This document shows, one piece after another, positions 19,583-31,600 of a stretch of DNA of 64,000 bases (position 1 is the first letter of the stretch; the number at the start of each line of letters is the position of its first letter). Below the pieces are notes generated by a model. That model did no database searches. It was not told where the DNA came from and saw only the letters and a program-made list of their open reading frames with translations. Location of the stretch: contig JAJTWR010000450.1 in NCBI GenBank assembly GCA_021613335.1, forward strand, positions 307,001 to 371,000. The letters are read 5' to 3'. Made by a program: the position numbers and the translations under genes. The DNA comes from Whitmania pigra. Taxonomy: Eukaryota; Annelida; Clitellata; Hirudinida; Haemopidae.

Positions 19583-20097
19583 TTTTTAACTGAAATTTTA
19601 TTTATTAATCGACTTGTTTTGTTCAACCGTATCAATTTCTAATTTGTTGCACGAGAATGACATCTGCTTGAGAGATATTTTATATGATTCACGTCACCAG
19701 TAAAAGAGATTCTGAAAATCAACCAGTTCAAAGTAATAAATAGTTGGCTATACGAACCTCAACTAAAAGACCAATCAACGAATCGAAACCGTGTCAATGC
19801 CCGACAAAAATTTGCATAAAAACCGAACAGCAGGGAATAACGTTTGGAAAAACCGCCATCACAGACACACCGAGCATGTAGAAGCTGTCGGTTCTAATCA
19901 AAATCGGACCGGTTTTAATTTTGTACCCTCGGTCAAGAAAAAAAAACGATCGCAACGTCTGCAGTGTCCGAATCGTGCTAATGCGAGCTAATATCTCCGA
20001 GATGATATGAATTTCGAGTAGAAAATTTCCACGACAATAACTTCTAAACGTGACAGCTCAAAACTTAGTTACTCAGTTTTGCATAAACCTCGACTTT
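19583..20097. other. Short convergent intergenic region
   Basis: Lies between the golgin stop and the TTC9-like stop. It contains AATAAA at 19735 on the plus strand and TTTATT near 19598 (AATAAA on the minus strand), so the two transcripts may overlap at their 3' ends. A 66-codon open frame here lacks support. Confidence 0.5.
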
Positions 20098-21352
20098 TCA
20101 GAGGATCAATTGATCTTTCGTCTTCTCGCCCTTCCTGCAAAGGTCGAGATACCTCTTGACGTTGGGATCTGTTTAATCGATTATGATTGACAATTAAGGA
20201 TAACGGGGGGCTAATCAAGTGATTTATCAACCAGTTTAAAATAATAATAAAACTCAAATGATCAACCAGTTTAAAATTATAATAATAACAAGTGAATTTG
20301 TAGGGCGCCATAAGCCAAAGACGCCACTGTTTATTCTATGTCCATCTCTTCCGAAATCAAACGATTAAAACCAATTCTAACAAACAGACCATCAGCAGTA
20401 ACAAACCTACCAAGATTGTCCTGAGATAGTTTCTCAATCTTCTCAAAGACCTCCACGGACTGCTCGATCCTGTCGAGGTGGTAGAGGGCGACACCCTTCC
20501 TGTAGAGAGCCTTGATGTTGTCTGGCTGCCTCTCAAGGGCATTGTCACACTTCTCGAGTACCCTCGAATAAGAGGGGGGATCTCTTGTCAATAGACAGGC
20601 TGATAATTCAACGTTCATTGTCAGTATTATTATTATTATTATTGTTATTATTGTTATTATTATTATTATTATTAGTAGTAGTAGTAGTAGTAGTATTGCT
20701 TTCATCTTCAAAAACAGAATGTGACAGAAAGCAATTGCCCTCGTCGATGAACAATGTAAACGTTCCTTTTGTGAACTTCAGACAACGTTTTAATTGAAAA
20801 AAATTTTAAAGAAATTTATGAAATTTTAATAGCTTTTAACAGATTTTTACATGCTTCACTATGGAGTTATAAAGCAACAACACCAGGTGTGTTTACATTT
20901 TGATCAGTTTGAATGTCAAAAAGTCATAAAGCTCATGCTAAATGCTAAATTTAGCCTAACATTTTATTTATTTATATTTTATATTATTTATATAACATAT
21001 AGTACAAACCTGCCAAGTTGTTGTTAATATCGATGTAGAGCGTCTTAGCTTTTTCTTGGATATTTTCTGTCAGCAAGGGGTCGTCCATTCCGTGGATCGT
21101 CAGAGTGTCCTTGATGGCCCTCAGGTAGAACAGGGCCTGGTGATATTTTTTTATGGCATTGGTGATCATGCCGTCCTTATAGTTTCTGTTGCCCTCCTCT
21201 TTAAAGGCTTCTGCACTGTTAAGGTTGCTGGTCCAACCGGAATAAAGGTGCTGCAGCCATGTCGGACCATCCGTGCTGGAGTTGCTTTCCGAGCTGGAAT
21301 CATCTTCTTCGATCAAACTCTCCATAGACGGAGTGATGTTGTTGCCTAACAT
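20098..21352 (-). CDS. TTC9-like tetratricopeptide repeat protein, 3 exons, 200 aa or longer
   Basis: Small cytosolic TPR protein; family members (TTC9A/B/C) are thought to bind partner proteins such as chaperones or cytoskeletal factors. Exons 21352-21010, 20599-20411 and 20168-20098 join in phase to 201 codons. TPR-like helices: residues 48-81 (AEAFKEEGNRNYKDG...AIKKYHQALFYL), 105-137 and 143-172 (IKALYRKGVALYHLDRIEQS). The spacing with a long insert between TPR1 and TPR2, and the tail DPNVKRYLDLCRKGEK, resemble TTC9, whose end has DTNVIRYI. The last exon is open in two frames; the one matching TTC9 ends at 20098. Upstream of the chosen ATG the frame stays open (IFSPKGNLLT) to a CAG acceptor near 21427, so a further 5' exon with an earlier start is possible. 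Confidence 0.85.
20625..20695. repeat. (ATT)n/(AGT)n microsatellite in TTC9-like intron
   Basis: Runs of ATT interrupted by GTT, then AGT repeats, just upstream (in gene sense) of the second exon of the TTC9-like gene. Confidence 0.85.
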
Positions 21353-21427
21353 TGTCAAGAGGTTTCCCTTGGGACTGAATATTTTTCTTGCAGCAATTTT
21401 GACTGCTTGATGGATTGAAGTAACTGA

Positions 21428-23936
21428 AAGACGGCCTTACAAATAAATAAAATGCTTATTGAAACGTTGGATAATGAATTTGCAAATTCTTATGACTCAC
21501 GAAAATTTCAAAAGCGACTTAAATTGTTAAACGTTCAAATCAAACTGTTCAACATGAAATGATCTCCGTTCAAAAATGCAAAAGCTGACGCAAATGAATT
21601 CCTGGCAGGTTCCCATTGCATTCCAATACGAGAGCACATGTTTCTCACAAACTTCTAATTAATCACTTCGCTATTTGCAGTCCGCTTCTCAGAATTATAA
21701 GATCCTAACGTGTTAGCTGTTTTAACGGCGGGACATGGAAACCACAAAATAAACACTTTCTAGGAAAACTTCCGCGTATTTAAGTAGCGGCTTATTATTT
21801 TCATCGCCAGATGTAAATAAAGATTCAAATGTAGCGTAGCAGTCGTCAGAAAATGGCCTTATTTGTCATCTGATAATTAATTACGTAACAATATTTGTAT
21901 TGTTAACTCCAACTTAAGATTACATCATCAACTTGATTAGCCGAATATAAGAGCTAAAAAATCCCATGATTGACCTAGTGATTAGCAGACGATAAAGCGT
22001 TATCAAGTCGACCGCTTATGATCTTACAAGTATAAAAATTTCATGTTTTGCACTTATAAAACACGCGCCGATATAACTAATAATGTTATGTGTTAAAAGC
22101 GATACGGTATTGTTTTATACAAAAAAAATTGTTTATCTTTAAACATCTAGCGTTGATTCATTATTTTAGAATTTGCCATTGGTCAGTTTCATTCATCGTG
22201 GTCTGACATCATCCACTTTTCTTGGAGTCTGAGTATTGAAGAAGGTTAATTAATAGAGTTTTTTGTTAATTTATAATTAGAAATTAGATTAATATATTTG
22301 CCAGTGATCATTGACGCTTGGTTTAACAACGATAATTAGTTGATTAGCCCTGTTGATTGCCATTCCGTCTACAAATACCTTCTTCGCAACAGAAACACTT
22401 GAAGTTCAATAATACAGTAATGTTGACGAAGATTTTCGTAAGCCGAGTAAACAAGTTTTATTCGAACGAGACCAAAAATTGAACTTTTTCAGACATCAAT
22501 TGTGCTTCATTGTTCAAATGGACATAAATGCCGTTCGACGTTAGCGATTTCAATTCTTGAGGAACCCGTTACAATAATTCCATTTCAATGCATTACTATG
22601 AATGATGCATAATTTATAATCATTAGTCACGAAATAGTTTTGTGGTGGAATGAATTCAACATGTCGACACGATTTCATTGACGCGAATATCGTTCTGATG
22701 ACTCCTACAAAGCATAAATCATTGTTACAGACATATTAATAAAATCAAGGCAGGACAGAAACGACTTCTTAACCCTCAAATCCCACAAATCCTTAAGATA
22801 ACGCACAGGCATCAAAGGCAATACCAGCGCTTGGCGCACAGTTATCATTCACGTTTTAGTCAAAAATATTTGAACCGAGGTCACACTAGTTATGCGGCCG
22901 ACAGAATTTTGAGCAGAGATATAATGTCGAGAATATAAAGTCACTACCTAGCTGAGAACACGAATAAGTTGTTGGTATCAGCAGAGACTATGCGACGGGC
23001 GTGATTCAATGTAAAAAGTTAGGCATCATTTTTTTTTTAATTCCAATAATTATTTTTTCAAATTAAAATTCATAACGTAAATATTTTTAAGAGCCTCCGA
23101 CTTCTTTATAAGTGACGTGAGTTCTTTATCACAAACTGCCCGTCAGTACTAAAGCCATGCCATATCATTAGGTTGGATGGTTGTCGGCAAAAGTCTGCAA
23201 AAGTAAGTGCAGCGGTAAGCAGTAAGTAGTAAGTTGACGTTGTAACAACTTCTTCACTAGTGTTCCGATATTACCTGCATTGTTAGAAAAAATGTTAACG
23301 ACAACGACGACGACGACGATGAGCTCGAGTTAATGGCTAAAGGCTGATAGCACAATGAATTTCTAGCAAAATAAAAGCTAACAAAAACCTAGAGCATAGC
23401 AATTTGTTAACCTATTTCTTTTATAAGCCCTTGTCTAGCATTTTTGACAAATATTAGATCAGTAGGACGCTTGTAATGTTTGAATGTAACATATATAATA
23501 ATGTATGCGAAGCTACATTTTTTCTTCCAAAAAGAGATAAAACACCTAGCCGATGTAGTTGACTTTACTTTCAAGAAGGTAACTAAGATTACATTTTGCA
23601 CGTTCGTAATTTTACGCAATCGAATTGCTGTAGCGCAAACTTTTTAAGCTACCGATAGCGTGGCGTCCTGCCATGGCGAGTGTTTACAGTAACCGATGGA
23701 CGACTTCGTGGTCTCGATTTATCTCTTTTTCCCTTTTTCCCTGCACGCCTTCTTGTGCTCGGCCATTGTTGATTTTCGTTGGGTATCTGCTCCGTCAGTT
23801 TCTTCTTTGATGTGGCGAGGGATGCTTTCTCAAAGGATCATTTAATTGTCTTTAATATAACAATCGATCTATCCTTCTCTTTGTTGGTTGTGAAACTTGT
23901 TTGGGACAATGTGGAATATGTTTAATTTAATATGTG
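21428..23936. other. Gene-poor region, no supported gene
   Basis: AT-rich unique sequence. It may include the promoter and first exon of the TTC9-like gene. Several GTAAGT donor-like sites cluster near 23200-23230, but no coding exon could be linked to them. Confidence 0.45.
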
Positions 23937-24017
23937 ATGGTGATGACGACGACGATGATGATGATGGTGATGACGGTGATGATGATGACGATGATGATGG
24001 TGATGATGGTGATGGTC
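23937..24017. repeat. (GATGAC/GATGGT)n microsatellite
   Basis: About 80 bp of imperfect GAT/GAC/GGT triplets. Confidence 0.9.
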
Positions 24018-24583
24018 AGTGATTCGTTCTGTGCTTGGTGAATTGTTTTTTAAATTTTATTGCAGATGCGCTGAATTATTATTACATATATATATTAAAA
24101 TATATATCTTATTATTACATATTGAATGTATTATTATTTTTTAAATTTATAATATTTAATTACATCAATAACTGTATGGCTTTTGAAAATGTTCATAAGT
24201 TAGAAATTGGTAATAGCGATTGTTATCAGCAACTATAAACAGAGGCAATTACATATTTTACAGACTTAAATATATATATATATATTTTTTAAATATTCTA
24301 AATAAGTGAACAATAATTAAAATAATGCATTGATAAGTATTATAATGAATGTTAATATTATTATTATTATCATCATCACATAATTAATGTTAATATTATT
24401 ATTATTATTATTATCATTATCATCACATTAATCGTATCCATGTTAAAAATTGTTAAAATCTAAGGGAACAGCGTGGAAGAATAGGGAACATAATTAAGGT
24501 CAGTATCGGCGTCGGAGGGAAGGGTTTGCGGTCAGCTGGCGTGTTTAATATCAACCCCGGAGTCCATAAAACATCAACTCTAT

Positions 24584-24708
24584 TTACATCCATCCGTCTG
24601 TTCATTCATCCGCCCATCCATCCATCTATCCGTCTGTCCACTCGTATATACAGCCATCCACTTATTCTCTCGTCATCCATTCATCCATCCATCCATCCAT
24701 CCTTCCAT
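24584..24708. repeat. Degenerate (ATCC)n tract
   Basis: CATCCATCC-type tetranucleotides with many interruptions; the same unit in opposite orientation forms the array at 54508-54590. Confidence 0.8.
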
Positions 24709-24798
24709 GTGTCTGCAGTCGTATTCGTCCGCGGAACTAGAGTTGATTTCATCTTTTATGTCCAGCTAATGCATACGCTCTCCTTTTGTTACTATCTC

Positions 24799-24838
24799 TT
24801 CCTCCTCCTCCTCCTCCTCCTCCTCCTCCTCCTCCTCA
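24799..24838. repeat. (CTC)n microsatellite
   Basis: About 13 uninterrupted CTC units followed by ATC/CTC mixed triplets to 24872. Confidence 0.95.
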
Positions 24839-25165
24839 TAATCATCATCATCCTCATAATCATCATCATCATATTTAACACTTAAATTATTAAGAGACGA
24901 ATTATTCATCAAATGCTTCACCTGCTTCAATGTTCTGCGTCGATTCAAATGTCGTTATATCGGAAAACAAGTGATCACTGATTAGAAGAAATATTTTTTT
25001 TATCAAACAATAATTACAATGACAACAACAACAACAACAACAATAATAATAATATAATAATAATAATAATAATAATAATGATAATATTAATAATAACAAT
25101 AGCAATAGCAACAAGTACCTCAGTACCATTTAGGACGTGGTGATGTCAAGCGCCATCAGAATTAG

Positions 25166-25437
<272 letters not shown>

Positions 25438-25921
25438 TCGTTGTTGCTATTGCCATCGATGATGCTTCTTCTTCTGTTGCTTCTGCTGCTGCTAATTAAT
25501 TTTAATGGCGATCTGTAATAAATCGAAGTTGATTATACAGCGAGGTACACAGACAAGCGGCATTTATCTAGGCGTAAATGTACTACAATTGATTTATTAT
25601 CGTCCACCTCTTAATCTGAATCTTACTTTTTACTCTCTGACACTACCTGACCACTGGTACGGTGATTGACAACGACAACCTGTCGGTGATCGCTGTTTGG
25701 CGCCGTGTGCGCGCATGCATCGACGGCCTATGCACGTGTTGCTTCATTGAAATTGTTATTTTATTGCCGTTATTATTGTTGTATTTTTTATATCCGATAT
25801 TGTTGTTGGCTTGGTTAATGATGATGATGATAATGATAATAATAATAACTAATAATTATTATATATTATATATTAATTATTAATAATAATTATAATTATA
25901 TATAATAATAATAATAATAAT

Positions 25922-26290
25922 AACAATCATCGTCATCATCGGTAGTCATCATCGCTGTTACAGCTGATGACATCTTGTATGAGATGAACGGATGCACTAC
26001 TGATAATGATACCGATACACACTCACAAGAGTACGCGAGTATCAAAACGTATTAAATTAAATAAGCATCGACATATCAGGGTATCGAATGTCAGAGGAAA
26101 TGTGCTAAGCATCGCAGGTGCCCGAACCTGCTATCCTTGATGACCTTGACGACGGCAGGTCAGAGTGACTGAGACGATCACGGATGATGAGTAACATGAC
26201 ATCCGCAAGTCGAAAGACGGGTTGAAAGAATGAATCTCATTCAGAGTAATGTCATCATCTCTGGATTCTAATATTAATTAATTATTAATA
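25922..26290 (+). repeat. Direct duplication, copy 1 (369 bp)
   Basis: From AACAATCATCGTCATC to ATTAATTATTAATA; identical by eye to 26991-27359, offset 1069 bp. Non-coding. It contains no terminal repeats typical of a transposon. Confidence 0.93.
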
Positions 26291-26322
26291 GAATGAATGG
26301 GGGATTTTTAGATTTTTAGATT

Positions 26323-26362
26323 CCAAATCATCTCAGTTATGCAAAGGACTATAATCGAATAA
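26323..26362 (+). repeat. 40-bp dispersed repeat, copy 1
   Basis: Starts CCAAATCATCTCAGTTATGC and recurs at 29154-29193 with one mismatch. It is too long to match by chance and is not simple sequence. Confidence 0.85.
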
Positions 26363-26601
26363 AGGATTTTTAGATGTCAAGATGTGGGGATTTTTTAAGT
26401 AAGAAATCAGTGGAGCATGACCGGTTAGGATCGGTTTGGTAGTTTACAGACCACCGGATGAATAAAATGTTTTACTTCTACTGAAGCCGGTCAAAACAGA
26501 GTACAGTGGTTGAAAACATCTCCGAATCAATCAACAGGTGATTAATTAAACGTAAGAGGTGTCAGGATAGACTGAAAAACAATGAATCTGATGAAGAACA
26601 A

Positions 26602-26673
26602 CAACAACAATAATAATAATAATAATAATAACAATAATAATAATAATAATAATAATAAATAATAATAATAATA

Positions 26674-26713
<40 letters not shown>

Positions 26714-26730
26714 TAATAATAATAATAATA

Positions 26731-26770
<40 letters not shown>

Positions 26771-26783
26771 TAATATAATAATA

Positions 26784-26814
<31 letters not shown>

Positions 26815-26845
26815 CATAATAATAATAATCATAATAATAATAATC

Positions 26846-26877
<32 letters not shown>

Positions 26878-26990
26878 CATAATAATAATAATAATAATAA
26901 TCTAATAATAATAATAATAATCATAATAATAATAATAATCATAATAATAATAATAATCATAATAATAATAATAATCATAATAATAATAAT
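26602..26990. repeat. (TAA)n array, about 390 bp
   Basis: TAA triplets with periodic ATAA and CATAA variants; the end shows a higher-order pattern in which TCATAA recurs about every 18-19 bp (26815-26985). Confidence 0.95.
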
Positions 26991-27359
26991 AACAATCATC
27001 GTCATCATCGGTAGTCATCATCGCTGTTACAGCTGATGACATCTTGTATGAGATGAACGGATGCACTACTGATAATGATACCGATACACACTCACAAGAG
27101 TACGCGAGTATCAAAACGTATTAAATTAAATAAGCATCGACATATCAGGGTATCGAATGTCAGAGGAAATGTGCTAAGCATCGCAGGTGCCCGAACCTGC
27201 TATCCTTGATGACCTTGACGACGGCAGGTCAGAGTGACTGAGACGATCACGGATGATGAGTAACATGACATCCGCAAGTCGAAAGACGGGTTGAAAGAAT
27301 GAATCTCATTCAGAGTAATGTCATCATCTCTGGATTCTAATATTAATTAATTATTAATA
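26991..27359 (+). repeat. Direct duplication, copy 2 (369 bp)
   Basis: Same sequence as 25922-26290. The AT-rich segment that follows it (27345-27395) matches the segment that precedes copy 1 (25874-25920), as expected for a tandem duplication or an assembly join. Confidence 0.93.
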
Positions 27360-27399
27360 ATAATTATAATTATATATAATAATAATAATAACAACAATA

Positions 27400-28613
27400 A
27401 TGTAATAAATGGACCTAATTTTTGCACAACAAAATATCTTTGACAATGACAGCGATTGTAATAAATTTTTTTAAATAACCATCTAAATGTTGGACAACAA
27501 TGTAAGTATAAGTGGTGTTATTAAAAATCAATTTGAGAAATGATGAACATAATTATAATGTATAAATTAAGCTAATGGCTGTCTCATCTCTTCAATAATT
27601 ATCATCCTAAAATAATTATCGTAATATATTATAATAGCAGCAATACATAACTTAATACTTTGCAATATTTCACCGTCGCATAATTTCCTATCATTATAGC
27701 TTCGGAATGATGATCTGCACTTTATTGAAATATGTTTATTCCTAGAGTATTACGTGTAATACTATGTGTAATAATTGCAAATTAAACAGACAGGAAATAC
27801 ATAGGTGATATTGTTCGTCAATGCCATAATAGCAAAGCCTAACAAAAGGACCATCTATCGAACGACTATGTATCACAAACTAACAAATACTTGATTGTTT
27901 ATTAAGTAGTTAAGTAATTATCATTTAAGTTTAATATTTATCGAAGTAAGATTGTCAATAAAAAAGATTTGATAAAAATAAATATTATATGTTGTTATTA
28001 TAATCAGTAAAACTGTTTGTTTGGCTTTTGTGAGTGCTTCCTTCGAAGCTAAGCAATGGGTAATTTATACGCTGTGGTTGATTGATTATGTGATTTATAG
28101 AAGCGTCAGATAACAATGATGTATTTTATTAATATTGCCAACAATATCAATTACATTTTCTCTCAAAATAAACCAAAAACTTTATCTAAATTAAGAAATA
28201 AATCGTTATAATACGAGAAAAAATTCATTTACAAATGCAATTACTGACAAATATCGACATGAAAACGCTAATCATATAATTACGGCATTATAGTCCAACT
28301 TATCCTTATTCGTATTCTATCCATCGCTTCTGCTTCTTTTAACATCAACCGGGTCTGTAGAGAGGCTTAGGCGAGTTACACCCTCAGAACCCCGAGCAGG
28401 TTTGGTGCACCTTTTATGGGGCACTTATTTACAATTTTTACCTTTTATTCCTCGATCCGTGGTTGACTGGAATGTGAAAGCGTATAGAGCCATTGAGGAA
28501 GCGTAAAATCTGTACACGCGATGTAGCGTATCTGGTATCGTCTGGTTGTTGAGAATGAGAGTTTTCATTGTTTAAATTCTTGTTCCTGTTGTCGGTACTG
28601 TCGTTATACTTGC

Positions 28614-28650
<37 letters not shown>

Positions 28651-31600
28651 GCTGTGGTTGTTGTTGTCGTTAGCTGTTCGATTTTTACACCTACGGTTAC
28701 TTGGAATTTGTCGAGAGACACGTGTATTACCCACGAAAGTTGTCCTACTAACAATGACAACGTAAAATCCTGGCAAATAAGTGAAAAAATCGTGCCAACA
28801 GCGTCGACTATGGTTTGAACAAATAATAAAAAAAGATTGCTTTGCAAAGTTTCAAAGGCGGTTGGAATTCTTTCAACATTCTCCATAAAAGAGTGTCACT
28901 GTGAGCCAAGCAGGACGAGTGAATTGACCAATGAATGGAGTTTGTTTGTTCAACTTCAAAGTTGTCGAGCACTTGCAAGGAGTTGAACCGACAACCTGTA
29001 AAGATGACCTGCTTTTGACATCGAAGTCTCACTCCGCTTAACATTAAAATATCTACGGTTTGGTAGCGTTTTAAGATCTACCTCGACTGATATTTCACCT
29101 CCTTATGAAACCATCGAGTTAAGGCTTTTTATCGAATAGTAGTCCAAATCATCTCAGTTATGCAAAGGACTATAATCAAATAAATAAATTTATCGAATAG
29201 TTTACTCATTAAGCTTCACTAAACCATCCAGTAGGTGATCCAGAGATCCAGTATTAAGAGTGAAAGGTTGCAAGTTATTGGGGCGTTTGGTCAACATTTA
29301 CGGCCAGACCTAAATGTCCTGAGAAAAATAGCGTCCTACCAATGGAGGGAACTTTGAGGATTGAAATAAAATTCCTATAAAGCACGCTCGGAGCGCAGAT
29401 TTAATAGAGTGAATTTCACAAATAAATTTTTCAATTTATTTTTATTTCCACTGAAAATAAATTGGCAAAAATCCAATTTGAGGGGAAATATTTTCGTCGG
29501 GCTTGATGGAGCGAAGGCCAATAAAAAACGTTCCGAGCGCACACCTACATTATGCATCTTGGTCCGAAATTTATGCCCCTTTCTCCTTAACAGACCATCC
29601 ATTTGGATGTATTCTTTCTTACAAATAGAAATTCGATAATTTTGCAGCAGCAATTTAAGAGCAGCAGGCCGAGATGGATAACCTGGAAAAGTAATTAAAG
29701 TAGGCTCTAAGTCAGCATCTGCAGCCTTTGCAGACGTTTAAGATCTGGTTAATTTTAATACCGCCGCTCGCTATTGGGTTTCGGTCGAACTGATTCTCTC
29801 TAAATCAGCTTATCGTCGAGCACTAGATTATGCGATGGCCACATTCATTTAGCCGCATGCATTTAGTTTTTTAACTGTCCGCGTGGGCCCTCTAAACCCG
29901 AGAGTGTTTATATCAACCGGGGGCATAAAATGTGCACCGTCCTTGCAACTGCAATGCCTTTTTGATGTCTCCTCGCCGGCATTACCCGCGCCTCTCTGGG
30001 TCTTTCAGTGGCCATTAAAAAATAACCAAACCAAAGTGCCTATTCGGCAATAGATTGTAACTTTACCGGACTTTGGATCGAGTCCATTAAGACCTGGCGC
30101 AGGATTTGAAGCCAGAGGCTCTGGACTTTTCTGTAGCGGACTGAAATCTAAATTGAATTCCAGAAGAAGATTGTGTGTGCGTATCGGATTATTGTATTCG
30201 TCGGATGTTATTTGGACATTTGAGAGAGTTCAAGGCAGGTTTCGAACTCAAAAGAGGAGAGGCGGAGATTTGAAAAGTTGATGGATAAGCAGGTGGATGG
30301 TTGTTGAGATGGAAGAAATATTTCTAGGCCGATGAGAGATTGATCGTAAATTAAACAAACCAAGATCAAAGAATGCCAGGCGATAATAATGAAGGATTGG
30401 CATTAATGTGAAATTAATGTTGTCTAGATTTAATTAATTTTAAATTTACAAAAAAAAAATGTTTGACCACCCATATTATAATGAGACGTTTTCTTGTTAA
30501 ACGGAAAGCGTACATTACTCAAGTCATTCACAAAAACATGGCGGTATTTGAAGAAGCATTTAAATATGATTATTTGATTCATCTTAACTCAGAGGGACGC
30601 ATGAAAATTATGAAATTGTGTTGACCACTTTAAAACACTTGAAATCTGACAAGTTGAACCAGTTGTCATAAGACCTTGTTGTCTTACATGTGACTGGCAT
30701 AAAGCATTTGATTACATAAAGACATCTGCTGCCCGCATAAGACCACCCTATTACGGGACCATGATGGCTCGCCCGGCTTTCCAGCACCCTGGGCCGAGGA
30801 GAACATTCTCTTCCAGGCATTTTTGACTTTTATTCCTTTTAATTTCTTTTTATTTCCGTCCCGTCTTCCGCTTCCGCTTTTGTCCAATCCAGGAGGATGC
30901 ATGAAATCTGCACCAGGCACAGGTTTTGCTTATAACGACAACATGGCCAACTTTGACGATTATTATTATTATTATTATTCTTGTTATTATAATTTAAAAA
31001 AACGAAAACCAATTTAATTAATTTTATTACATTTTCGCTTTTATCCTGGTTTAGTTGATATTTTAATAGTTAACTTCTCAAACGAATTTGAGCGTGAAAT
31101 CGATGTGGGCTGGCGTCTCCTATTAAGAAAGTAGATTTTATTAGTCAACATTTTGGATGGTACACGTGATAGTTAGTTTTTCATGTCCTACTGTGAGAGC
31201 GATTAATTTATTGGTTTTTCATTATCTTAGCAACTTATCTTTGATCATTGTTATTGTTATTATTATTAGTATTATTATTAATAATAACATTAGTAATCAT
31301 AATGTTATGTTATTAATAATAATATTTTTTGATAGTAGTATTATTATTAATACTAGTAATTGTTATTGTTAAATTTTTGCTCAACTTCCTATGACGAATT
31401 CAAAGATGCAAATTCGATCCAATAAAGAAATTAAGTTCAGCCAAATATCTAAATAAGTTATGCTCATCTCGAAAGCCTTTGACTGATTTTTCGAGGATTT
31501 GAATTTTAAATCTTCAGATTTAACAAGGCATATAATTAAACAGGTCAATATGGAAGTACGGAATCAAATAATGAGCTTCTAATGTCCGTGCGCATTAGCC

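Noticed and set aside
20357..20548. Alternative frame of the middle TTC9-like exon, rich in Ser/Thr
   Set aside because: The frame chosen gives a recognisable TPR and joins neighbours in phase.
26542..26880. Open frames of Ile/Tyr/Leu runs over (TAA)n and (ATT)n tracts here and at 25.2, 40.0, 41.3, 50.3 and 56.5 kb
   Set aside because: They are translations of triplet repeats in all frames; no codon-like variation, splice support or domain.
28438..28886. Asn/Thr-rich and Leu-rich frames over the (TTG)n tract
   Set aside because: Explained by the microsatellite; flanking residues show no family match.
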